A stretch of 54,740 nt of DNA from Simkaniaceae bacterium (GTDB taxonomy: Bacteria > Chlamydiota > Chlamydiia > Chlamydiales > JACRBE01), in NCBI GenBank assembly GCA_021734805.1, contig JAIPIG010000010.1, forward strand, positions 1 to 54,740. The letters are read 5' to 3'. The position numbers and the translations under genes were made by a program. How positions within the stretch are numbered: position 1 is the first letter of the stretch; the number at the start of each line of letters is the position of its first letter. This document shows positions 43,432-51,967 of this stretch, piece by piece. The notes under the pieces were generated by a model. The model did not search any database, was not told the DNA's origin, and saw only the letters and a list, made by a program, of their open reading frames with translations.

Positions 43432-43920
43432 ATGCTCACGACTTACCGCAAAAAGCGCAATTTAAAGAAAACTCCCGAACCGGCCGGGAGTGCTAAAAAA
43501 AAGCAAAAAAGCAAAAAAGCTATTTTTGTCATTCAAAAACACCACGCCTCGCATCTACATTATGATTTTAGACTGGAAGTAAACGGTGTTTTGAAATCGT
43601 GGGCAGTCCCTAAAATCCCACCTCGCTCAACTAAAATTAAACGCCTCGCCATTTTAACAGAAGATCACCCCCTCTCTTATGCCAAGTTTGAAGGGATCAT
43701 TCCCGAGGGGCAATATGGTGCCGGCAAAGTCGAAATCTGGGATAAAGGTCAGTATGAAAATCTTAAGAATCAGACGATGCGCGGCAGTTTTCGCAAAGGA
43801 CACATTGAGATTTTTTTACATGGGGAAAAGCTACATGGCCCCTACGCTCTTATCCATTTTAAGGAAAAAAATTGGCTGCTGATCAAAATGAAAAAGAAGA
43901 AAGACAAGTCCAATGATTGA
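43432..43920 (+). CDS. LigD-type 3'-phosphoesterase domain protein
   Basis: Start at ATG 43432 (MLTTYRKKRNLKKTPEP), which matches the beginning of LigD phosphoesterase modules; the longer frame is not conserved. 162 residues. HHASHLHYDFRLE carries the catalytic histidines and aspartate, and SWAVPKIPP, IPEGQYGAG and WDKGQY follow the family. It would trim 3' ribonucleotides and 3' phosphates at DNA ends. The last eight bases overlap the ligase gene. First of three genes that together equal one LigD. Confidence 0.93.
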   Translation: MLTTYRKKRNLKKTPEPAGSAKKKQKSKKAIFVIQKHHASHLHYDFRLEVNGVLKSWAVPKIPPRSTKIKRLAILTEDHPLSYAKFEGIIPEGQYGAGKVEIWDKGQYENLKNQTMRGSFRKGHIEIFLHGEKLHGPYALIHFKEKNWLLIKMKKKKDKSND

Positions 43921-44839
43921 ACTCGAAAAAGGCCCTCAGCCACATTGGATCAAACCGATGCTCGCCACTCTTGTCAATGAACCCTTCTCTGATAAGGATT
44001 GGATTTTTGAGAGAAAATTAGATGGTGAACGCTGCCTTATTTTCAAAAAGGGGAAAAAAATTTCCATCTATTCTCGCAATCACAAAAAGCTCAATGCCAT
44101 TTACCCCGAACTCGTAATCGCTTTTGCTAAACAACCTATGAAGAATATGATCATTGATGGTGAAATTGTCACTTTTGAAGGGAAAAAAATAAGTTTTACC
44201 AAATTGCAATCGCGCATTCATTTAAAAAACCAAAAGAGCCCGGTTCCCATCTATTTTTATGCCTTTGATATCCTCTATTATCACGAAAGCGATACGCGGC
44301 AACTCCCCCAAATCCAACGCAAAGCGCTACTCAAAAAAGCCCTTCATTTTACTCATCGCATCCGCTACACAACGCATGTCAAAACAAAAGGTATAGAGAG
44401 TTCTAAAAAGGCATGTAAGAATGGCTGGGAAGGCATTATTGCAAAAAAAGCAGATAGCCCCTATCTCTCCAAGCGCTCGCGCAACTGGCTAAAATTCAAA
44501 TGCACTCAACAGGGCGAATTCATCATTTGCGGCTATACGGCTCCACAGGGAAAGCGCATAGGTTTTGGATCTCTACTCATAGGCTATTATAAAAATAATA
44601 TTCTCCACTATGCCGGACGTGTTGGAACGGGATATGACACAAAACTTTTAACCAGTTTGTCAAAACGCCTTCAGACGATAGAGCGGCGCACAGCGCCATT
44701 CAAAGAACAAAAAATTGCCCTTAAAGGCGTTCATTTTGTTCAACCGAAAATCAAATGCAACATCACCTTCACGGAATGGACGAATAATAAAAGATTAAGA
44801 CACCCTCGCTTTAGCGGACTCTCCTACAAAAAAGGTTAA
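43913..44839 (+). CDS. ATP-dependent DNA ligase, LigD ligase domain
   Basis: 308 residues. The adenylation motif KLDGER (K35) is exact, followed by IIDGEIVTFEG (motif III/IIIa area) and WEGIIAKKADSPY (motif IV). The OB-fold motif is CGYTAPQGKRIGFGSLLIGYY. The end FTEWTNNKRLRHPRFSGL is motif VI-like and typical of LigD ligases. It joins DNA ends using ATP. Overlaps the phosphoesterase gene by eight bases, and is followed 4 bases later by the polymerase gene. Confidence 0.94.
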   Translation: MIELEKGPQPHWIKPMLATLVNEPFSDKDWIFERKLDGERCLIFKKGKKISIYSRNHKKLNAIYPELVIAFAKQPMKNMIIDGEIVTFEGKKISFTKLQSRIHLKNQKSPVPIYFYAFDILYYHESDTRQLPQIQRKALLKKALHFTHRIRYTTHVKTKGIESSKKACKNGWEGIIAKKADSPYLSKRSRNWLKFKCTQQGEFIICGYTAPQGKRIGFGSLLIGYYKNNILHYAGRVGTGYDTKLLTSLSKRLQTIERRTAPFKEQKIALKGVHFVQPKIKCNITFTEWTNNKRLRHPRFSGLSYKKG

Positions 44840-44843
44840 TCCC

Positions 44844-45719
44844 ATGGCCCAAGTTAAGATTTCACATCCCGATAAAATCCTCTTTCCCAAAGATAATATC
44901 ACAAAAGACATGCTCATCGATTATTACCGTGCCGTGAGCCAATGGATGCTCCCTCTTTTGAAAGATCACCCCCTTGTAATGCAGCGTTTTCCGGACGGCA
45001 TTAAACATGCGGGATTTTATCAAAAAAATATCTCCGATTATTTCCCTTCATGGATTGCCTCTATCGGCGTTAAAAGAGAAGCCAAAGGACAAGGGCATCT
45101 CATTCTTTGTCAGAATAAAAATACGCTTCTCTATATTGCCAACCTCGCTTGCCTCACCCCCCATTTATGGCTGAGCTCATCTACCAAAATAGACTGTCCC
45201 GATCGGATGATTTTTGATCTTGACCCTCCTAAAGGAAAATTTGATCTGGCTATCAAGGCAGCTCGGGCATTAAAAGATTTTTTAGAAAAAAACCTCAAAC
45301 TCAAAGCCTTTGTCATGACAACAGGCTCGCGAGGACTCCACGTCGTCATCCCCATTAAGCCAACTCACCCTTTTGATGAGGTGAGAGCCTTTGCCAAGGC
45401 CATTGCCGCCCACATTGCCGAAGAGCATCCAAAAGAGTTCACAATCCAACCCCGCAAAAACCGGCGTCGAGGACGCCTATTTATTGACTATTTGCGCAAC
45501 GCTTACGCCCAACATGCCGCAGCCCCCTACTCCATTCGCCCTATCGATGGGGCCCCTATCGCTATGCCGGTCAGCTGGAATGAACTCGGCCACGTCCACG
45601 CACAAAGCTTCCATCTCAAGAACATTAAACGTCACCTAAGCCAACGCTCTAACCCTTGGGCCTCTTTTAAATCCAGCCATCGCAATATCACCCGAGCGAT
45701 TAAAAAAATGTCTTTATGA
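44844..45719 (+). CDS. LigD-type polymerase domain (primase-like)
   Basis: 291 residues of the archaeo-eukaryotic primase superfamily. ISHPDKILFPKDNITK and YYRAVSQWMLPLL begin the LigD-Pol fold. MIFDLDPPKG carries the two catalytic aspartates, TTGSRGLHVVIPIKP the nucleotide-binding SxGxH-like motif, and RLFIDYLRNAYAQHAAAPYS the third acidic residue and following helix. It would add ribo- or deoxynucleotides during end joining. With the two upstream genes it reconstitutes a full LigD. Ku is not in the window. Confidence 0.94.
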   Translation: MAQVKISHPDKILFPKDNITKDMLIDYYRAVSQWMLPLLKDHPLVMQRFPDGIKHAGFYQKNISDYFPSWIASIGVKREAKGQGHLILCQNKNTLLYIANLACLTPHLWLSSSTKIDCPDRMIFDLDPPKGKFDLAIKAARALKDFLEKNLKLKAFVMTTGSRGLHVVIPIKPTHPFDEVRAFAKAIAAHIAEEHPKEFTIQPRKNRRRGRLFIDYLRNAYAQHAAAPYSIRPIDGAPIAMPVSWNELGHVHAQSFHLKNIKRHLSQRSNPWASFKSSHRNITRAIKKMSL

Positions 45720-45893
45720 AAAAAGTTACTCTTGAACTCGAGCGGTACAACTCCGGTATAACTCTGATTTGAATAGCTTTATTTGCCCCAATCGCATATA
45801 CTTGACGCATAAAACCTGTCCTAGACAGTATCACATCTATAAAAAACGTGGTTTGTCTTTGAAATTCAAAACATTTATTTAAAAGGCAAATTC

Positions 45894-47303
45894 ATGGATA
45901 CACCCTCTTCTTTTGAAAGTTTTAACTTGCACCCGTCTATTTTAGAGCGGATTACCGATGCCGGATTTACTGCACCCACCCCAATTCAAAGAGATGTGAT
46001 GGGCCCCATCATCGATGGACGAGACCTCATTGCAAAATCCCAAACCGGATCGGGAAAAACGGCTGCTTTTGCCCTCCCCTCTTTAAACCGACTCATTGAA
46101 AACCCGGATGTGAAAATTCTAGTGATCACCCCAACAAGAGAACTTGCCCTTCAAGTAAAGGAAGAAATCGCCTTCTTTGCTAAAAATCTCAGACTTTTAC
46201 CAACGGCTGTCTTTGGAGGAGAATCTCTAACGCACCAACTCAAACGCCTCAAGCAAGACAACCGCGTTATCGTGGCAACACCGGGACGACTTCTCGATCT
46301 ATATCGATCCAATCACTTAAAGACATTTAATCCGTCGATTGTCATTCTTGACGAAGCGGATGAAATGCTCAACATGGGTTTTTTAGAAGATATCCAAGAT
46401 ATTTTTTCCTATATTCCCGAAGAGAGACAAACACTTTTATTTTCTGCTACAATGCCCCCTGAAATTAGAAAGCTTTCTAAAAAGCTCTTAAATGATCCTC
46501 TTTCATTTGATCATCAATCAAAAGAAAATACACATACTGATATTGAGCAGGAATACTATTTGATTAAACCCGAACAGCGCACGCTTGCTCTCATCCGCAT
46601 CATGCAATTTTTGATGCCCACTAAATCCATTGTTTTTTGCAATACAAAGAAACAAGTGGATGAACTTTCTGCAAAACTTATCGATCTAGGGATGCCTACA
46701 CTTCGCCTTCATGGAGACATGCAACAAAAAGAGCGCCAAAGCGTTATCAAAGCCTTTCGAGAAAATCCTCAGGGCTGTCTCATTGCAACGGATGTCGCCG
46801 GAAGAGGAATCAACGTCCCTGATGTGACACACGTTTTCAATTTTGAGCTCCCTTTTTCTCGTGAAAGCTATACCCACCGGATCGGCCGCACAGGGCGCGC
46901 CGGCAACAAAGGAATGGCCATTACCCTGATTACAAACCGCGAAATCGGATTTCTCAAGAAAACAGTTAACGCACAAGATCGCCACCTTGAATTCGCGCAA
47001 CTTCCCCAACTCGATCAAATCAAAGCCAAACAACAACATCAGATTTTAGCTACAATCCAAGAGATTGAAATCCACCATGAAGCTAAAAACCTCTTTAATA
47101 CACTTAATGATCTCATGCCTCTTGAAGAACTCTCCCTACGCCTGATTTCAAAACATATTCAAGGCAAAGACCTATCCGGCCAAGATGAGCTCATCGACCC
47201 GAAATACGCCTCTCAGGATGCAAAACCCAACAAAAGAAGAGACAACCGCTCCTTCAAAAATGAGCGCACAAAAAGACGCCGCTTCTCTAACTCTAAGAGA
47301 TAA
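45894..47303 (+). CDS. DEAD-box RNA helicase, DeaD/CshA-like
   Basis: 469 residues. FTAPTPIQRD (Q motif), [56 protein letters not shown] and [13 protein letters not shown] are complete. The last 40 residues are highly basic (KRRDNRSFKNERTKRRRF). It differs from RhlE at 7782 in having the DEAD-E extension and a longer C-terminal region, nearer to DeaD/CshA, though the DeaD RNA-binding domain is not evident. A 170-base leader (45720-45893) has a TTGACG box at 45802. An inverted repeat follows the gene. Confidence 0.92.
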   Translation: MDTPSSFESFNLHPSILERITDAGFTAPTPIQRDVMGPIIDGRDLIAKSQTGSGKTAAFALPSLNRLIENPDVKILVITPTRELALQVKEEIAFFAKNLRLLPTAVFGGESLTHQLKRLKQDNRVIVATPGRLLDLYRSNHLKTFNPSIVILDEADEMLNMGFLEDIQDIFSYIPEERQTLLFSATMPPEIRKLSKKLLNDPLSFDHQSKENTHTDIEQEYYLIKPEQRTLALIRIMQFLMPTKSIVFCNTKKQVDELSAKLIDLGMPTLRLHGDMQQKERQSVIKAFRENPQGCLIATDVAGRGINVPDVTHVFNFELPFSRESYTHRIGRTGRAGNKGMAITLITNREIGFLKKTVNAQDRHLEFAQLPQLDQIKAKQQHQILATIQEIEIHHEAKNLFNTLNDLMPLEELSLRLISKHIQGKDLSGQDELIDPKYASQDAKPNKRRDNRSFKNERTKRRRFSNSKR

Positions 47304-47313
47304 CTTATCTCAT

Positions 47314-47386
47314 TTTATACCGAAATGACTGAAAAATCGTAAATAACCACCTTATTTCCCGATTCTTCAGTCTTTTTCGGTATATA
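47314..47386. repeat. Inverted repeat with TATACCGAAA ends
   Basis: TATACCGAAATGACTGAA and the complement of TATACCGAAAAAGACTGAA enclose a short loop between two convergent genes. A similar, weaker structure is at 50794-50857. Probably a bidirectional terminator. Confidence 0.6.
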
Positions 47387-47390
47387 AATT

Positions 47391-49631
47391 CTAAGAGACA
47401 ACGCAACAAGAAGAGGTTCCGGCCGGAGTCCGGCCAATTTCAATTTCTTCCAGATGTCGCAGATGCTTTAATCCACGGATGTCGCGTAAATTTTCTGCTC
47501 CATAAGCACTAAACCTTCGAAGAGCAGTGCACCCCGTAGGGGCTGCTTCAACCCACGTCCTATCTATATCAATTCTTTCCAGATGCTGCAAGCCATTCAG
47601 CCCGCTGATATCGCGCAATTTTCGAACAGTCAAAAATCGATTCATCGGCAGCTCATTCGCGCTATCATTTAGTGTTACGGTGGAATGGATAGATCTGGCA
47701 TCGTACCCGGAATTAGCAATAAAGACTTGAAGAGCTGTGCACCCTATAGGGGCTGCTTCAACTAATGTGTAAGTGATATCAATTGCTTTTAGATGCTGTA
47801 AGCCATTCAGCCCGCTAATATTGTGCAAATAATATGCCCCATAGGCTGCAAATCTTCGAAGAGCAGTGCATCCAATAGGAGCTGATTCAATAAAAGTTCT
47901 TGAGATATCAATTTCTTCCAGATATGGAAGATCATTCAACCCGCTAATGTCGCGTAGAGAGCCTGCTCCATAGGCAATAAATTTTCGAAGAGCAATGCAT
48001 CCCGTAGGAGCTGCCTCAACATAAGTATCTGTGATATTAATTTCTTCCAGATATAGAAGATCATTCAGCCCGCTGATATCGCGAAAGCTTGAATCACGAT
48101 ATCTCGAATAATCGGCAGTAAATTTTTGAAGAGCGATGCATCCCGTGGGAGCTGCTTCAACAAGAGTACCTGAAACATTAATTTCCTTCAGATAGCGCAA
48201 TCCGTTTAGTCCGCTGATATCGCGCAACCTACTGCCTTCGCAAGTGAATTTTTTAAGAGCTGTGCATCCCCTAGGAGCTGCTTCAATAAAATTGCTAACC
48301 CCATTAGTGATATGAATTTCTTCTAAATCCGGCAGACCATTTAGTCCGCTGATATCACGTAATTTAGTTGTTCTCAAAGCGTCAAGTCTTCGAAGAGCAG
48401 TGCACCCTGTAGGGACTACTTCAACAAGAGCACCTGTCATACCGATATGCATTAACCGTGGCGCATCATTTAATGCACTGAGGTCCTGAAGAGTGGGGGA
48501 TATTGAGTCAAGAACTCTGAGTGATGCATTCCATTGGGGCGGAATAGAGGTCACTCGTGCATTATAAGGAAGGTAAAGGGCATCAATATTAGGAAATACT
48601 ATTGAGAGACGCTCAAGCGATTCATTAGTAAATATATATGCCGGTTCAGTAGACCAAAAAGAATGCTTACCGGGTAGATGAAGCTCGAACGGAACTTCTC
48701 TACATTCCGGACAAAGTGCTTCAAGGGATTCGATATCTTCGGGGTATTGTTTGAGGTAGGCATTGACAACGAACTCAGTGAGGACCGATAATGAGTCTTT
48801 TTCAAAAGAGCCGCTGTTTACCGAGAGCGCTAATAGATCTTCCTCTGTTACGGTATAGCTTGTTGCAATATCGTTATGCCTCTGCATGATCATCATCACA
48901 CGAAGCTTCAAGATAATCGATTTGTCCTGAAAGTATTGAGCAGTGATAAAAAGAGGAATAATATCACGCGGAGCGCCCATTTCCAAGTCTAGATCTTCTC
49001 CCTTTATTTTTTTCAATTCAATATAGATCTGAAAGTTTTCCATTGAAATCCCTAAAGGAAGCACAATCCTTTGATCACCGGCTCTCATCTCTGTTGAACA
49101 TAGCACCCTGAAGTATTCAGAGTTGTGCATTTGGTGTGGATTAAGAAGCATTCCTTTGCCGGTTTCTTCTTCGATAACCATATAGAGAGAGGTTAGCCGA
49201 GCAAGTTTTTCAAAGCTGTCAAAGAGGTGGTGCATCCCATAGTCGGGATCATCTCTTATGAGAGTAGCTCCTTCTTTCACGGAATCAAAAAGCCGTCGGT
49301 ATTCTTCGGATGGTCGGCCGATAAAGATTTCAGGAAAAGGTTCAATAATCAATTCATAAAAGGCCTGACGCAACAGCCTTTCGTTATCCATGAAGTGATT
49401 CTCTCCCCAACTAAGACTATAAGCGCTTGAAGTGCCTGAGAGCTCATGCACCTTTTTGAATAGGTCATTTTTGAGAAAAGTAGGAAGAGCATCAATGGTT
49501 TCGCGGGTGACGTATATATTGTTTTCGCAGATAAAAGAATCTTTTTCGAAAAGAAATGGCCGATGCGCCCATTCCCCATCCGTTCCGCTAAAAACCGGGT
49601 GCGCTGTAGTTGATATCGCTGATACCGCCAT
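47391..49631 (-). CDS. Leucine-rich repeat protein with C-terminal CaaX box
   Basis: Start at ATG 49631 (MAVSAISTTAHPV), six bases after AGGAG; 746 residues. The first 380 are not recognised: mostly helical, no membrane segment. From about residue 400 there are eight repeats of about 38-44 residues, each with LRDISGLNGLxxLEEIxI, then VEAAPTGCTALRRF, i.e. two leucine-rich units per repeat. The protein ends SSCCVVS; CVVS is a eukaryotic CaaX prenylation box and the preceding cysteine a possible palmitoylation site. LRR proteins of intracellular bacteria often bind host proteins. No signal peptide, so type III export is the likely route (inferred). Confidence 0.85.
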   Translation of the reverse strand: MAVSAISTTAHPVFSGTDGEWAHRPFLFEKDSFICENNIYVTRETIDALPTFLKNDLFKKVHELSGTSSAYSLSWGENHFMDNERLLRQAFYELIIEPFPEIFIGRPSEEYRRLFDSVKEGATLIRDDPDYGMHHLFDSFEKLARLTSLYMVIEEETGKGMLLNPHQMHNSEYFRVLCSTEMRAGDQRIVLPLGISMENFQIYIELKKIKGEDLDLEMGAPRDIIPLFITAQYFQDKSIILKLRVMMIMQRHNDIATSYTVTEEDLLALSVNSGSFEKDSLSVLTEFVVNAYLKQYPEDIESLEALCPECREVPFELHLPGKHSFWSTEPAYIFTNESLERLSIVFPNIDALYLPYNARVTSIPPQWNASLRVLDSISPTLQDLSALNDAPRLMHIGMTGALVEVVPTGCTALRRLDALRTTKLRDISGLNGLPDLEEIHITNGVSNFIEAAPRGCTALKKFTCEGSRLRDISGLNGLRYLKEINVSGTLVEAAPTGCIALQKFTADYSRYRDSSFRDISGLNDLLYLEEINITDTYVEAAPTGCIALRKFIAYGAGSLRDISGLNDLPYLEEIDISRTFIESAPIGCTALRRFAAYGAYYLHNISGLNGLQHLKAIDITYTLVEAAPIGCTALQVFIANSGYDARSIHSTVTLNDSANELPMNRFLTVRKLRDISGLNGLQHLERIDIDRTWVEAAPTGCTALRRFSAYGAENLRDIRGLKHLRHLEEIEIGRTPAGTSSCCVVS

Positions 49632-49752
49632 CTTAGTCTCCTTAATTAAGGCGGAAGTTATATCATGTTGCGCCATAAAACTGAATCAGTTTTATTAAGT
49701 CATAATTAAATGATTCATTTTTATTAAAATTTAACTCGACTTTGCTTTTTTT

Positions 49753-50778
49753 TTAACTCACGGTACAACACGCACCTAGGCGACTCTTGCAGTCAGTTCT
49801 CGTAGATTCGAGAACTGATTCAATTTCTTCATAAGCATCAATATCTAACATAATATCATCTAAACTTTTTTTTAGGCCGGTGAGTGGGCTACTTTTATGA
49901 TAATCGATCCATGCAATTAAAATAGAGAGCTCGTAGACCCCATCTTCTCCCTCAATCAAAATAGGAATTCTTATGGCTTTCCCCGAAATGCCACACAGCC
50001 TTGCTCCCAATATCGGATGAGAAAACACCTCCGGAGTATCATCAAGTATTTGATACTCAAGAGGAAAGGATATATCATCCCCTCTAGTTGTTTTTATTCT
50101 AATTGTACTTGATTCAAACAGACTCCTAATCAGAAATAATATTCTGCTACCGGCCTCAACACTTTTTTTTGCGTTACAAATGATTCGCTCATGTTTAAAA
50201 TCCGTGATGGTTAGACTTAATTGACCAATTGTGATTCCCATTGGAATTAAAAAAGATGAATTCAAAATGATATCAGTTACTTTTTTTCCGCTCTGATATT
50301 CTATAATAGATTCTGCAGTTTTTGAAGCAAACAATGACATATAATTGAAAATTCTAAATCCTTTTCCTTGCTCAAATTCCCGAGCTCTTGATGCTTCTTC
50401 TGCATTGCGTTTCTCAATAAGTCGAGCCAAATTTTCTCTATTTTTTTTCAAATTAACCACTGTTTGTGCCAATCCCAAATCCATATTATAAGCCTTAACA
50501 TCCTGTGATAACATATCGATTTGATATTGAGTCATAATACAATAAGCTGCCCCTTTTGCTAACAAAACAGAATTAAAACAATTCAGGCTAGTCATTGCAA
50601 TATCGCTCACTTTTCTTGCAGTGATCCCCTCACTATCGCGCACTCTTGAAATTAACTTTCCAAATGACCAACAAGCATTTATGCTCGAAGAAAAAAAATC
50701 TAAATAGTTAACAATTCTATCCCCGTTACTCCAAACCCAGTTTACACCACTTATAAGGGTACTTAAAGATCCAGCCAT
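49753..50778 (-). CDS. U-box-like protein with C-terminal CaaX box
   Basis: 341 residues starting MAGSLSTLISGVNW, with GAGGAT before the ATG. The N-terminal 200 residues are helical with a hydrophobic stretch around 185-205 (SSFLIPMGITIGQLSL) and a basic-acidic coiled segment (NLKKNRENLARLIEKRNAEE). From about 245 it shares a domain with the next gene: FPLEYQI, LCGISGKAIRIPILI, VYELSILIAWID, SSPLTG and LDDIMLDI, the order of a U-box without zinc ligands. The end is GACCTVS; CTVS is a CaaX box after a second cysteine. Function inferred: a host-membrane-targeted ubiquitin-ligase-like effector. Confidence 0.75.
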   Translation of the reverse strand: MAGSLSTLISGVNWVWSNGDRIVNYLDFFSSSINACWSFGKLISRVRDSEGITARKVSDIAMTSLNCFNSVLLAKGAAYCIMTQYQIDMLSQDVKAYNMDLGLAQTVVNLKKNRENLARLIEKRNAEEASRAREFEQGKGFRIFNYMSLFASKTAESIIEYQSGKKVTDIILNSSFLIPMGITIGQLSLTITDFKHERIICNAKKSVEAGSRILFLIRSLFESSTIRIKTTRGDDISFPLEYQILDDTPEVFSHPILGARLCGISGKAIRIPILIEGEDGVYELSILIAWIDYHKSSPLTGLKKSLDDIMLDIDAYEEIESVLESTRTDCKSRLGACCTVS

Positions 50779-50793
50779 TTTTTATCCTCTTGT

Positions 50794-50857
50794 ATACCGA
50801 AACAAATTGAAGAATTGGTTTTTATCTTCGCCGGCATCTTCGACTCATTTCGGTCTA
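50794..50857. repeat. Imperfect inverted repeat between paralogous genes
   Basis: TATACCGAAACAAATTGAAG on the left and the complement of TAGACCGAAATGAGTCGAAG on the right, with a GCCGGC centre. Same family as 47314-47386. Confidence 0.5.
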
Positions 50858-50880
50858 TGACGCATTTTTACGCCCGTATT

Positions 50881-51819
50881 CTATATGATTCCTAAACACC
50901 CCATTTCACTTTCGATACGGCATAATTGCTCTATATCTACCACTACATCATCTAAGCCTACAAACTCTCTAGTAAAAGGATTTGTTTCTCTAGAAAGAAT
51001 CCAAACAACCAAGGTAGTTAATTCGTATCTTCTTTCAAGATCTTTTTCTCCTCGGATGAATACGGGGAAACGAATAGAACATAAAGTAATAACCCCAATT
51101 GATTCTTGAAATATAGGATTATATTCATGCTCTTCCGGGATCATTTCATATTCAAGTGGAAAGAGCCGGCTCTCTCCATTTGATTGATTTAATCTGACAG
51201 TATCTCGACTATGATCTGAAATCACATCCAATCGATTTAATCTACTTGCTCCGGAGTTTGCACTCGCCAATGCACCTAAATTGGCTATGACACTGAGTCC
51301 AATATCACCGGCTGTCCTTCTTTGTAACTCTCTTAGAACTGATAACCGACATTCGAGTGCAGAAAGGGTGAGCCCTACTCTAATTAAAAAACCAGGAGAA
51401 GAAATGGCATGAAGTACTGAGGTATCTCTAATAGCAATTTTATCAAATAACTTAGCACCGGCAGCAATAGTTCCTCCTATGATTGCAACTCTAGCATGTT
51501 CTTCCTGCTCCTCTAATGTATCTTTGATGGTTTGTTTTAATTCTTCAGCAGAATCGGCCTTTGAAAATCCAGATTTAAATGTTCGAATTTGATGTTCACA
51601 ATACGCATAACTTGCACTTGAATAAGCTGCAATTGCATTTCCAAATGCATCTATCCCATACAAAGCTACTTCAGAATATTTTCTTGGATTCCAAGCCCCA
51701 GTACTATGAATCTTTTCTAATAATGCTCTTCCGGAGTCATACGCATTATACGAAGCTATACCTGCAGAAAGCCATCCCATCGATTCAATATAGTAGGAAA
51801 TCCCAACAGAACTCGCCAT
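50881..51819 (-). CDS. U-box-like protein, paralogue of the downstream gene
   Basis: 312 residues starting MASSVGISYYIESMG. Several short hydrophobic stretches lie in the first 150 residues (VAIIGGTIAAGAKLF, FLIRVGLTLSALE). From about 220 it repeats the C-terminal domain of its neighbour: FPLEYEMIPEEHEYNPIFQ, TLCSIRFPVFI, RRYELTTLVVWIL, NPFTRE, GLDDVVVDI and IES. It ends GCLGII without a CaaX box. Both copies keep the WI-x(4-6)-P-(F/L)-T spacing of U-boxes. No enzyme activity is shown; role inferred from the domain resemblance and location. Confidence 0.72.
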   Translation of the reverse strand: MASSVGISYYIESMGWLSAGIASYNAYDSGRALLEKIHSTGAWNPRKYSEVALYGIDAFGNAIAAYSSASYAYCEHQIRTFKSGFSKADSAEELKQTIKDTLEEQEEHARVAIIGGTIAAGAKLFDKIAIRDTSVLHAISSPGFLIRVGLTLSALECRLSVLRELQRRTAGDIGLSVIANLGALASANSGASRLNRLDVISDHSRDTVRLNQSNGESRLFPLEYEMIPEEHEYNPIFQESIGVITLCSIRFPVFIRGEKDLERRYELTTLVVWILSRETNPFTREFVGLDDVVVDIEQLCRIESEMGCLGII

Positions 51820-51967
51820 TAATCACCGCCATTTTGTTAAGTTTTGATAAAAAAAATTACAATATTTTGTAAATCATTACAATATTTTTTATACCGGGAG
51901 CAAATTATTAGACTTATTTCTTGAAGGTCGCTATAATCTTATTCTATTCTTTAAATAAGGTGATCTC

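Noticed and set aside
45802-45835. Sigma-70 promoter before the second DEAD-box gene
   Set aside because: TTGACG is a good -35 box, but the -10 candidate (CAGTAT) is weak, so it is not listed as a feature.
47391-48530. CRISPR-like array in the repeated region
   Set aside because: The repeats are in-frame coding leucine-rich repeats with related, not unique, spacers.
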